Positions 23,501-28,100 of a stretch of 51,167 bases of DNA are shown here, piece by piece. The notes beneath the pieces are model-generated. The model made no database searches, was not told where the DNA came from, and worked only from the letters and a program-made list of their open reading frames with translations. The stretch spans positions 8,777-59,943 of the forward strand of contig JAADHN010000067.1 of NCBI GenBank assembly GCA_013151865.1. The letters are read 5' to 3'. Every line of letters begins with the position of its first letter. Position 1 is the stretch's first letter. The position numbers and the translations under genes were made by a program. Source of the stretch: Kiritimatiellota bacterium. GTDB taxonomy: Bacteria > Verrucomicrobiota > Lentisphaeria > Oligosphaerales > JAADHN01.

Positions 23501-25077
23501 GTATCTGGACCACGGCCCGCTCGGCCGCCAGGGTCCACGCCAATTACAACCGAAATGTGCGCGACAACGAGAAGGGCCTGCTCGGACGCTGGCGTTTCAA
23601 TGAAGGGCACGGAAACACAGCGCTCGATTCGAAGAAGGGCGATGCGATCAACGCGACATTGGTCAACTTGGGCGACCGCGACCGCATCGACGGCGTCGAG
23701 CTGGAAGAGTGGACCAACGTGCAGTACGCCCTTCTCTTGGACGGGACCGACGAAGACGTGGCTGTGGACCCGCTTACCGCGGACCTGACCGGCGGTTTCA
23801 GCATGGAGGCCTGGATCCGTCCGGACGTGCTCGCGGACGAAGACGGCGCGGACACCCGACAACACGTGTTCGACCTCGCCACGGCCGACGGCCAATCTTC
23901 GGTTGCGCTGCTGCTGGACGGGGACGATCTCCGGTTCGAAGTCGTTTCGGGGGGCAGCGTCACGGGCTCACTCGTCGCCGAAAGTGTGTTCACCCCCGAG
24001 GTCTGGGCCCACATCGCCGTAACCGTCGACAGCCAGGGCGTCGTGCGCCTCTTTGTCGATGGCGAAGAACGGGCGGTCAGCGGTGACGGCGACGAAGTCG
24101 CACTCCCGACGAACACGAGCTGGGACGGCGTGACCTTCGGCAGCAACGGCGGGCGGGACGAGTACTTCACGGGTGCCGTCGACGAGTTCCGATTGTGGGA
24201 CCACGTCCGCGCCGGCGCCGACATCAAGCTCTTCCACGACCGCGAGCTTTTCGCCGGCACAACCGGCCTGTTCGGGTACTGGAAACTCAACGAGGGACTG
24301 GGCGTCGCCGTGTTCGATCAAACCGACGCAGACACGGCGGGCACGGCCCGGAACATCGAGGAGGACGAGGATTGGGTGGACGGAAAACACATCGTCGCAG
24401 ACGCCACCAACCGCCAGGATTTCAACCTTACCAAAGTCCCGAGCGCCGCCGGGCTCTGGAAAGGCCAAATCACCCTCGACAGAGTCAGTGAGGTTTCGTC
24501 CATATCCCTCGAAACCAGGCCGACCAAGGACGAGATGGTCATTGACATCATCCTCCACGTGGATGCGACCGGACAGGTGCGTCTGCTCAAAGACGTGACC
24601 CTGATGCGAACCGCTACCGACGACAACGACGAGGCGCACGTCGTGTTGGTGACCGACGAGTCGAGGCTCGGCGATTTCGTCGGCTTGGTCAACCGCGACG
24701 GCGTGCTCATCGGTTTGCGCAAATCAACCGTGTTCTACGATTTCGACGGCAACGACCTGCCCATGGACGGCGGCCTCGGGTTCGGGCACGTGGCCTACGG
24801 ACTCATCACCATCGCAGCCGACGCGCCGACCAACCCGTATCGACACAAATATCACCCGGACCATCGAGTCGGGTACCGCATCGACCGGAGTTTCTTCATG
24901 GTCTTCGACGCAGGACCGACATCAGGCCCCGACGTCGCTCCCGGACAGGGCGTCGACCGGCTCACGGGGACCTATCAGGAAACGTTTTACGGCCTGCACA
25001 AGCGCCCCATCCGCATGGAAGGCGACTTCACGCTCCAGCGCATCAGCCGCGTGGATGTACTGAATAACGGAGAATGA
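5527..25077 (+). CDS. Giant exported LamG-repeat protein (6,516 aa)
   Basis: This exported protein has a Sec signal peptide (cleavage near residue 27, 'SPAVSA') and about 22 LamG/concanavalin-A-like jelly-roll domains. Each opens with 'ALDFDGxDDYV', has 'WHHxAxxYDG...LYVDG' and 'IDEVRIWSxART' in the middle, and ends with 'GLxGYWxFDDGxG...NGxxGTL'. Residues 29-2,780 hold eight LamG units; seven are followed by a domain of about 130 aa with 'DEYWxxxxYDGGTFxADLTV', giving a period of about 360 aa. A single fibronectin-III-like domain sits at about 2,782-2,878. After it the LamG domains follow each other directly, at about 220-250 aa each. The LamG at about 3,847 is split by a nested LamG plus interleaved domain (about 3,900-4,314). 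Residues about 6,290-6,516 form a different C-terminal domain. LamG domains commonly bind glycans or proteins, so adhesion or matrix binding is likely. No catalytic domain or membrane anchor is evident. Shine-Dalgarno is weak (GAGAG at about 5511). Confidence 0.93.
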   Translation: MRFSIQHSACNILVALCWGLASPAVSAIGPLKGLEFDGAYKGISVASSATVKPTTALTVELWAYRATWSPGTYTKTMISCTETGGYNLTLDTTGGIAGNVYLTAVGNTRVYFPDAATNLAMGWHHFALTCDGRYTKLYIDGVLRDTDDAGAGHALQYHPTNSLQIGAEAGSGTSWTGDYFDGKLDEIRIWTVARTALEIRENMHLSLSGTESELGAYWRCDTGTGTVLLDSTSNVNTGMFDSGAGAPSWIDSTIPLATGTSFTHTVDTAGAVTFNGTDCGLNFTTKTGSTAFTVTQLQNAPHAPPGGPSLGTEYWVIQAHDGGTFTADLTLSGQEEVTYEDAQDPSRIKLWRRDEPDDGAWTLVTAAASADAGTDTVTFQGLTDPGQFVLTHSPPSALDFDGNDDLVDCGGDSSLALTGAMSITAWVKPSEKTSISTVVGRKVSGSTGAGFAFYLNSWSSTDRRLVMETENASFKTANAAVTWGVWQHIAFVSDGTTHAFYVNGVEQPATGSVNPTDAGLNLAIGAFSNLGGGPYKGLIDEVTIWNRALTVQELREQMHVNLAGNETGLVGYWSFDYGVGGTQAIDMSGTGNDGALTNMDAATAWVGSTAPIADGDSHTETVSAIGAVTFTGTDISMDFTAKSGATTFVVSHLLTAPNLRPTGARLDDEYWLVHAYDGGTYSANVTFGGQERLTVEDDADPTGLILHRRDSSSDGEWTQLAVGSAADSAADTVTFNGLTGFSQLMLMRIPPDDFAGVCLDFDNTDDYIAADSVSAAVAGSGTLTMEAWVYPRGGDDAILAFNTASNGNTLLLMYNTQDKFRVYDGTDHFSTDTFAPSHWYHVAVVIEANDRAVLYVNGEQQAVFVTSQRPSTDGKFSIGQEWDGGGPSNFFNGRIDEVAVWSVARTVEQIRESMNQGLTGAEPGLIGYWQFNDGAGSSTLADRSGNGHTGTLVNMDPATDWVTSTVAIGTSHSEDVSVPGQVAFPGTDITLDFSMVAGLTTIVVTRVPTAPDTTPPGNGIDDEYWTIRVYGAGTFTCDVIVGGQDQLSLADEDAPWGVKLRHRGAGSDGAWRPFSTAKAVDAAGEIAIFKDVADTALAGQFTLTRDATRTALEFDGVDDSLDCGNGASLRVTGNAITVEAWIKAETWKPNVWEGNVVAKDGDNSSGYMLRCGANGRADFSFGDGTVWHSATTGEVMDAGTWHHLAGVYDGSNLKVYIDGVEQASVAAVASIADTTNSLRIGDSPAYPTRAFEGTIDEMRIWSVARTAEEIRESMHLVLAGDEPGLRGYWRFDEGSGATAADATANRNDATLTNMDPAGAWTEAVAEVGPGVSETMTVAAAGAVDFDTVGLSFGVSSVTDSCDVVVTHLYTAPTIMPTGTPVDDESWIVRRYGDGTFTADLTVRNQWRLTAMDAADLSRVKLRRRNPTPDAPWSPLAPAVAVDPSAGYAAFKGVSDFGQLAVVHDAPGRALSFDGVASYATADAVCAAVAGGPLTVEAWVRPDAAATGSKRTICSFHTAAKGNLIIIGFNADEGRFYYFDDGNQWLTSTDTFPAGEWRHVAVTIDESNNVRLFVDGTPQISGYTTLKRPAADGLFSIGQEWDTGGASDFFQGMIDEVAVWSVARTQDEIRATMHLSMSGREPGLAGYWRFDDGVGPTATDAAVGGHDAILVGAPVWAPTTPAVAFGTSAVQTVDAPGAVDFSGTDLGLDFTRKTGATTYVVSCLQAVPNVVPKGFGDSDRYWVIDDYDGGTFAADLTVTAPGRVTAADKARPWRNQLHRRDSGSDREWALESFAATADTAGQTLTFAGLTRLSQFAVSQFEPDRVPGTALDFDGDDDSVEVQPAPDLTPTVEMTAEAWVYVTDNWVNQKVVGKTDDSARAGFVLWIYNYKLHATVWDALGTQYTFEGGKVPEYKWTHIAMTWTTSGRMIGYVNGVEVANIEASMVAIGATIDPLRIGIAPWDGTSNPLEGALDEVRLWTVARTAQEIRETMHVTLTGFETGLAGYWQFNDGSGTTAADTSGNGHAGTLKNMDPATDWVDSSVPVSAGSSNTQIVTGTGTVTFADTGLSMNVTAKNGATTFVVSHLEAAPNQRPAGTALADEYWVLHAYDGGTFTTDLTVGGQDLLTGDDQTTPARVRLHYRDATADGDWGALALGENVDANADTATFRRVGDTGQLVLTHDPVRIGPDTALDFDGANDYVACGTGIDLNTTSFTIEFWAQRKSTGEWNFVAGTGNGTNYGELQIAFQPDNRFTFAFYGDDFDTAAAYTDGDWHHWACVYDTSTNTRSIYRDGVLIGRNTAAEDLQIAAGEPFYIARRGGADQGWFPGSLDEMRVWSTARTATEIREHMYHPLLGNEAGLMAYWRFDDGAGTTLTDATGNGHNGTLTNMDPATDWIDSTAPISSGISSTRLTHIVDATTGPLPIRFPGTDFSMVLTSDTVGDTPVVVSRLLGAPNADPAGTPLDDEYWLVRAYDVAGGGPSPDFEAVSRFHTRDQLTDDDTAIPERVRLYHRNQSSDGNWSWQTWASEVDGDTAVFPGMNDSDEGQFVLTHDALSPGNALDFDGADDYVAANGVSAGVAGGPLTLEAWVRPAAGGGGNDTVMAFNTAAGGNVLLLAYKPADARFYYYDDSTGVVFSTDTFVAGRWYHMAVTIDGSDNATLYVDGTIQATFTATVRPAADALFSVGQEFDGGNTSDHFYGSIDEVAVWSVVRTPAEIRASMNQELTGNEAGLSAYYQFNQGVAGSDNAGVTTLIDRVTNGNDGTLKNFALTGDTSNWVDSYALVRPAAHMHPPTNHGGFTATWSTPTYGPAPTSYRLDVATDPGFASLVAGYDGHDVGNTTRYAVTGLDDYTTYYYRVHAYDSTLGEGQSSETIPVTPAPRTARWCLHLDGVDDYVEIDRENHGNGGVDLTDFTISLWFKKTGAGQTATSGNGGVTAVPLVTKGRDEGEGDITDVNYFLGIDTSGKLVGDFEDTATGANHPITGTTTIQNDTWYHAALTYDTAADTLRIYLNGAQDAEVATGNVTPRSDSIQNVAIGSALDSSGTPAGFFEGDIAEVCIWSSALTATDFATEYPYDMQRWYNNPRSTFKLKRYLRLDDGYGDRVSDYRHSIWPWIRGDAVWRQTDLDVLPAGPRRWAVEFNGASSYYLIDSPYKRGADLSSYPSYGIYKSFTVECWVRRDTADTDDCVFDEGDGSDGGGFASDGYADEVRIGFLADNSFQFGFYYDGEDDDILIAPGPYSDADWHHWAVTFDAQDMTRRIYRDGEIVAQDRARSYYYYGDDQIIGDYMYAANGQLDGAIDELRVWTTARSQQQLRENDYRTLQGDEDRLAGYLRFDEWMGWDGREYDHFVETVSGDMQGYGNKLLLTEGVIPFAPVAPREQGLEFGHNFDDGWMDQRSVARLGPQFDLAEKSLTIEFWAQRYDTQSTEEAVLFFHGAKWDAYFMAGFKSAANGNALFLEYRYDPPGAGNSVAEAIALPAYLTDGRWHHWAIVVADGSETGENARLRVFRDGDRVYEKTLGFEHYEIFGEMNVGNTCDVGYDSFVRIDEFRIWSLARTGDEIASAMSRELNSDEPRLEGYYKFNEGAGFNLFDSSVHNRHGRLYHMSDRYRVDHAFPGGFSYLPDTNQALSAPDRLSVAGSELFDDTGDFTWEAWIKPVASGGWQNIISRYDHVDGWTGGAYSFMVDENEDLQFLKNGQAVIPPAGEEIPVTLDQWQHVAVRVEADTNGSNDTVTLFVNGHPQYSTDAIDVGASLPAHLYTGIGSTFRGRLDEISVWSVARTDQQILNSFKRRRNGTETGLEAYFDFNDAGDPVAADRARNSHRAWLSNDTVHTLDRRDVPDLLPALPGEWAAAFDGVDDYATIPGDPAFDSNEFSVEFWVKQSETGLLDAMLDKGAPDTDFYFATQNGTPITPEPDGRCVNVTSGYLDLAAVPAIFNGPGGTISDFTVELWVKPYQVDDYEGTLFEITRATGGEGNFVRLMQRNNWRYVYLIVGDDATGGDWSTRDRVGVRNGFCQQADTWYHIAATFAAGAPAGERLKLYVNGIRQTAYAGSYGPSTAGKATFFAQTSHNQYSKLKAQVDEIRIWNVARTQAEIVDNMHKDLTVPQVGLLHYYKLDENVDPTANPPDPLADTALDTAIPGGNPGTFSGTKQRLISAAPIGTAVTDTRVEAAGVVAFPAAGLSLDYSEQDGATVTAVKITSDPSAFPTGCQPFDEQYWIVHRDCTDDTYWFPVTLGTPYLADFTFSLAEDLTAGDALNPDLIALYRRNHTSDGQWDLVGTAAAVDADNDTVTFADVPLVYPGQAGTELVTQSSQFLVGRRVGQGVVFGIGQGPGLGSRELSFIWGDDAWHHVCGTYDGTTMKLYADGSLVGTAAVAAEMTTNGIRVGSYRDGTGFFGGMLDELRYWSRPLSAADVGFYHDKELRGNELGLEGYWKFREGSGTVAGDSAGHGHDAQLHNGLAREQHDNAYVSLPVGDYALSLDSDTLVYVGGLAGLTATLSIEAWVRKTEATTNPTVFSIGNGALAVYAGHNGSECMAYYDSANGWIESSALVPVGEWHHLAWTLQKEVGTNGYINFYLDGELVDQTPLTADLPDLAGDSFIGRTDVGVDPLLGEVSDVRIWNVVRSVGDIGTYMEKRLGGNEAGLVAYWPCTEGSGQLIADLSPNGYDAVFYYAYDLNWVQPEGLVFEKAPPEPKALLFDAGVTSVNLPYRTRPAAFTVAAWVKPDATHADDAEDDVIVGWGGATGHFAELRITTENKLLYCEFDGDWQPLVAPNLIPTGQWTHVAATKSGTTVTLFINGRAQASGMIDQDLELDSLAIGSAAGDPDLRPFFGLIDEVQFWDVALTDIGMDELWGDEDHLIRYYKFDEGGGANAIDYTGSGFYNGRLTVGLDADHRVSQDDLPMTRLGERQNAFEFDGIDDYLDVTHFDRPDPMMLSAWIKPGAVNPIHTIICWSDRAAPETGHRIAFRLDNGHLEYGENSGSWTAVTGASTIPQDTWTHVAVVKDGANVTLYVNGAQDGTGTIAGTPATDRLTVGMQPGEPTAKHFYKGLIEELQVWDSAPTAAEIANLRYNTRRGNETGLVFYYNFNQPSGLTIEDQTANGYTGDMKNIEFSNLHRIEIPDTELALDYPPRGEYVLHLDGVDDYLSVDGLAPTAYTVSVWFKPAATAPAEDITLLAGPNFGLVLHPDNSVTHWWNTADGIGTQTLDAVTVRGQWQCLVAVNDGLTARLYHGRTGVANFAADVTSVATFTGGRQNSDAGTVYFGDNPNDADDAPFEGYVDELAIWETALPEKDIAALWEHELQGSEDGLLAFYNFNGGDPTAAADTAGDAQDAVLHNMVLKSREDREPGFVLSSDGVVRDGTWDAAADAPEALQFDAFDDYAVIPRAALIMADASFTFEFWLRADPWTGQQPLVTNALSSSTDSAWGFFLDADEQRWNFKLFGDLTLVGGRVDDRAWHHLCVVYDAPAGYLHLYQDGLQVAAGVPLDIAAADNGNDIVVGSDVDRSVLFGGFVDEIRRWNVALTPDRISARFNHYMRASRAELDGYWRIHDVSAVEVADLSGGHPMALHNMLASNVVVGADFAPPAPGELAVELDGADDFIRVDNTAGRLGLQAFTISLWFKKTGAGAPAQTGGLTAVPLVAKGREEGDGSIHDINYFLGIDETGALAADFEDMAGGANYPLKGSTAIQDGVWYHAAVTYDPNDSGQGFKLYLNGVAEGSRSTGGAVPRHDSDQAVAIGSALNSSGFRAGNFAGLIDEVRIWSVALSRQELQAGMNNHRRGGETGLTALWQCDSGWGATLVDAGRRGIDGTLINMDTDNCWGGGRVLDPPQDGDHAIAFGTGGQHVEIDAAREDDFDFPGNFTIEFWLKVEAWNETSQAIVSKGDSGWQVRRYLDTQKIAFSTPGIQKDTDDDGVMDDAPDLVSSSDIPTGEWTHIAVVYNADMHRKHLYVNGNLDASVYDVSGFVQTNAFPVWVGANAEVPGLVLNGAVDELRIWTTARSAARVHANYNRNVRDNEKGLLGRWRFNEGHGNTALDSKKGDAINATLVNLGDRDRIDGVELEEWTNVQYALLLDGTDEDVAVDPLTADLTGGFSMEAWIRPDVLADEDGADTRQHVFDLATADGQSSVALLLDGDDLRFEVVSGGSVTGSLVAESVFTPEVWAHIAVTVDSQGVVRLFVDGEERAVSGDGDEVALPTNTSWDGVTFGSNGGRDEYFTGAVDEFRLWDHVRAGADIKLFHDRELFAGTTGLFGYWKLNEGLGVAVFDQTDADTAGTARNIEEDEDWVDGKHIVADATNRQDFNLTKVPSAAGLWKGQITLDRVSEVSSISLETRPTKDEMVIDIILHVDATGQVRLLKDVTLMRTATDDNDEAHVVLVTDESRLGDFVGLVNRDGVLIGLRKSTVFYDFDGNDLPMDGGLGFGHVAYGLITIAADAPTNPYRHKYHPDHRVGYRIDRSFFMVFDAGPTSGPDVAPGQGVDRLTGTYQETFYGLHKRPIRMEGDFTLQRISRVDVLNNGE
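5532..5552 (+). repeat. Heptamer ATTCAGC, three tandem copies in the signal-peptide codons
   Basis: Three perfect copies start 5 bases after the A of the start codon and encode residues FSIQHSA of the signal-peptide n-region. Because 7 is not a multiple of 3, each copy is read in a different phase, and gain or loss of one copy would shift the frame. Confidence 0.7.
5611..13860 (+). repeat. First LamG array: eight units, about 1,080-bp period
   Basis: Units begin near 5611, 6712, 7795, 8854, 9928, 11008, 12085 and 13192, with spacing 1,059-1,107 bp. Units 1 to 7 combine a LamG domain with the 'DEYW...YDGGTF' domain; unit 8 lacks the latter and runs into the fibronectin-like domain. Units 3, 5 and 8 form one subfamily ('AAVAGxxxLTxEAWVxP', 'FSIGQEWDxGG'), interspersed with the others. 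Confidence 0.8.
13870..14160 (+). other. Single fibronectin type III-like domain in the giant LamG protein
   Basis: Protein residues about 2,782-2,878. 'GGFTATWSTP', 'YRLDVATDPGF' and 'VTGLDDYTTYYYRVHAYDS' follow the usual FN3 strand pattern. It marks the boundary between the two LamG array types and is the only such domain in this protein. Confidence 0.75.
14170..24390 (+). repeat. Second LamG array: directly abutting domains, about 650-750-bp period
   Basis: Domains begin near 14170, 14924, 15659, 16375, 17066, 18949, 19603, 20254, 20923, 21631, 22288, 23023 and 23728. The 1,883-bp gap at 17066-18949 is explained by a nested unit. Domains at 14170 and 22288 share a distinctive core ('WFKKTGAG', 'VPLVxKGR', 'NYFLGID') not found in their neighbours. 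Confidence 0.8.
17224..18468 (+). repeat. LamG plus interleaved domain nested inside another LamG domain
   Basis: The host LamG starts near 17066 ('AAFDGVDDYATIPG') and breaks off after 'DTDFY' (ends 17223). It resumes at 'GRRVGQGVVFGIGQ' (18469), followed by 'AWHHVCGTYDG'. Between these points lie a complete LamG and one copy of the 'YWIVH...LADFTF' domain. The insert is about 1,245 bp (415 codons), in frame, close in size to one unit of the first array. Exact borders are approximate. Confidence 0.65.
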
Positions 25078-25111
25078 TCCGACCGATCCGACCGATCCGA
25101 CCGATCCGACA
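25076..25111. repeat. 9-bp tandem array GATCCGACC, four copies
   Basis: There are three perfect copies of GATCCGACC and a fourth GATCCGACA, followed by AAT. The first copy begins inside the TGA stop (25075-25077) of the giant LamG gene, giving TGATCC. The array fills most of the 54-bp gap before the next gene. Confidence 0.85.
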
Positions 25112-25131
25112 AATCAGATAGGCAGAGCCCC

Positions 25132-28100
25132 ATGAAAAAACACCTGCACACCATCCAACTCGCCGCGCTACTGCTTGCCGTTTCGTCGACGGCATTCGGC
25201 GCCAAGGCGTTCTTCCGCGAACTCAGTTCGAAAAGCGAACAGTATCGGCACCATGCCAAAGAACGCTACATACAGGGGGAAGACGGCAATGAAGACCGCT
25301 GGGAAAACGACAACCGGGCGCCCCTGGCGTTCGAGAACGTCCAGCACGGCGTGAAAGCGGTGGCAACCGGGACCGACGGCTCGGTTTACGTGGTGGGTGC
25401 CCACAAAGGCATCGTGGGCGTGCAGAAGTCCACCCTCGAGCCCTTGGCCGGCAGCAAGGGGTTCGGGACCGTCAATTACAACGACGGCTACCTTGCCAAA
25501 CTGGCCCCCGACGGCACGTGGGCCTGGTCCAAGACATTGTCCCAGGCGCTGAAGGCGTTTCTCGGGGAGAAAAATGCCGAAAGGCCGCTTTTCCCACGCA
25601 AGATCAGGGTCGCGGGGAGTGCGATCTATATCGCGGGGGACTGCGACAAGAGAGACGACAAGTATGGCGATGCGTTCAAGCGCAGTTTCGTTGCGAAACT
25701 CGACCTGGACGGCGTGGGACAGTGGTGCACGTTCTTCCGTGAGAAGGCCAAGAAAACCGGTACGAACGACCAGCCCTTCTACGATCCGCAGGTTCACATT
25801 TCGGACATCGCCGTTTCCCGCGAAGGGGAGGTGGTTTTCGCCGGGGATTTCTCCTGTTACCTGAACATATACAACCACAACGGGTTCAACGAGAATTACT
25901 GGGACGACAAGAGCAACAGCTCATGGCTGGCGGAGGAGGATTGGCGAAAAGAACACGACGGGAAGATGAGTTGGCCGACTGGGACAAGGAGTTATTACCA
26001 TCGTCGTGTGCTGGACTGTTTCGCCGGAAAGCTCCGGGGCAGTGACGGGACACCGATCTGGTGGACGAAATGGGGCTTCAGAGAGGATGATATCGTCACC
26101 GCAGTTACCGGCGATTCGGAGGGCAATGTCTATGTCGGTTGGGTCGTGGCCAATGACATCGAACATTCGCGTGATCCCAGGCACCTGTTTTCCTCGTTCG
26201 GCGACACGATCGGCCAGGAAGACGGGGTGGCTTTCATCGCGAAACTCGATAAAGACGGGGCAAGAAATGGATTGACCGAACTGTTTCGCTGGGACACGGA
26301 CGGCCGCTTTACCGACTTGGTTTTCGCCAACAATTACCTTTACGCCATCGGCAGTTGGCGTGGATACATTCATTCCCAAAACGGGGATGCGTCGGACTAC
26401 GACGCGCGCAGGAACAGCACCGGGCAGAGCGGCTACTGGCGGAATAACAAGATGGATTCGTTCGTCTGGCGCCTGAGCCCCAACCTCTGGCGGCGCAAAC
26501 TGTTTTTCTTCACCGGCCGCAACGAAATATGGGCCGACGATTTGGATGTCGACGCGAACGGTGACCTGCATGTGGTCGGTCGTTTCTCCACCGGCACCAT
26601 GAAGGGCGGCAATACGGAACTGTCCACGGCCATGGACTGGACATTTTTCCGCGCACGTTTGGGCTGGGACCTGGACATCAAGTCCCTAACCCAGTTCGAG
26701 GGCGTCGGCGTCGACTATGCCTATGGTGCTTCCGTGGCGGTGTTGCCCGATGACAAAGGCATTGTCGTGGGGGGCGCGTTCGACGGAAAAACCGATACAT
26801 CGAAGCTCTGCTTCGGCAGCGGTGCGACCCGGAGCGAACTCGTTTTCGGCGGCACGGGTTCCATCTACAAAGGCTTCATCACCCTATTTGACAAGCAGGA
26901 CAATCCGTACCAGCAGGTCGGGGTCACCCTCGCTTCGGACGAAACCTTGCGGGACGGCGAGCTGGGGCCGTACGAAGGGACCCGAAACTTCCTGAAGCGA
27001 GGGGACCTCGAACTCGATGTCAAGTGTCCGAAATACCTTTATTACAACAACGGCAATTCGCGCGTCGATTCGGAGAGCGACGCAGTCAGGCGCTTCCGCT
27101 GCGACGGGTTCTCGAGCCAGCCGAGCGTGACGGCCAAGCCTGGCTCGCCCGTGAACGAACTTTCGTTCACGCCCACCGAGGACACGAAGGTCACGGCAAC
27201 CTGGACCGAGGAATTCAGGGCCACTGTCCGCTCCACCGACGACGATCTCGGCAACGACGCCGGCGCCCCGGCGCTGAATGTCAGCGGCGCCTGGCAGGAG
27301 AAAGGCGCCCGGGTTTCCGCTACGGTGGACGAGTACTACACACCCGACCCTTCCGTGGCCACCCGCTACCGCTGTCGCGGCTACAAAGTCACCATCGGCG
27401 CGACCGTCGCGACCGTCCAGTTCGATTTCGACACGGTTTTCGACGACGAAAAGGAATCGGCGAACCGGAAAAGCACCGACACTTACGAACTCACCGGCCC
27501 GCTCACCATCGAATTCCTGTGGGAAAAACAGCATAGACTCTCCATCGCCACCAATTCCTCAGACGTCGATGCCGGCCCGCGTACGACCGTCCAAGGGGAA
27601 ACTTTCGAAGGCACCGGCGTGGTTTGGCTCAAGCACGGCGCATCCATGGACCTGAGTGCCGAAATCGTCACATTGGACGACGGCACCCCCATGGCGCCGC
27701 AGGAGCGCGTGGGGGAAGGCAGTGTGCCGACTCCCGACCCCCAAAATGGCGATGCGGTCGCCAACGTGACTATCAACGAGCCGTCCGCCGTTACTTGGAA
27801 GTACGATTTCGATCTCTATTACGGCACGTGCATGGTTACCGACCCCATTCCGCTGGAGGACATCCTGGACGGCAAGGACGGGAGACCGAGTTACGAGGAT
27901 GTGGACCGTAGCCGGCAACCTCTGGTGTTCATCGCCGGCGGCAATGCCCCGGTCGGCAGCACCAACGGCAACATGACCCTTTGGGGCGGTCCGGAGGGTC
28001 GGAAACAACTGGTCACCGTGCGTCCGGGAACCATACGCGTCGAGTGGTTCCGGACGGACGGAAAAAACGCGCGCATCCTCACCCAGATCACCGTTGAGGG

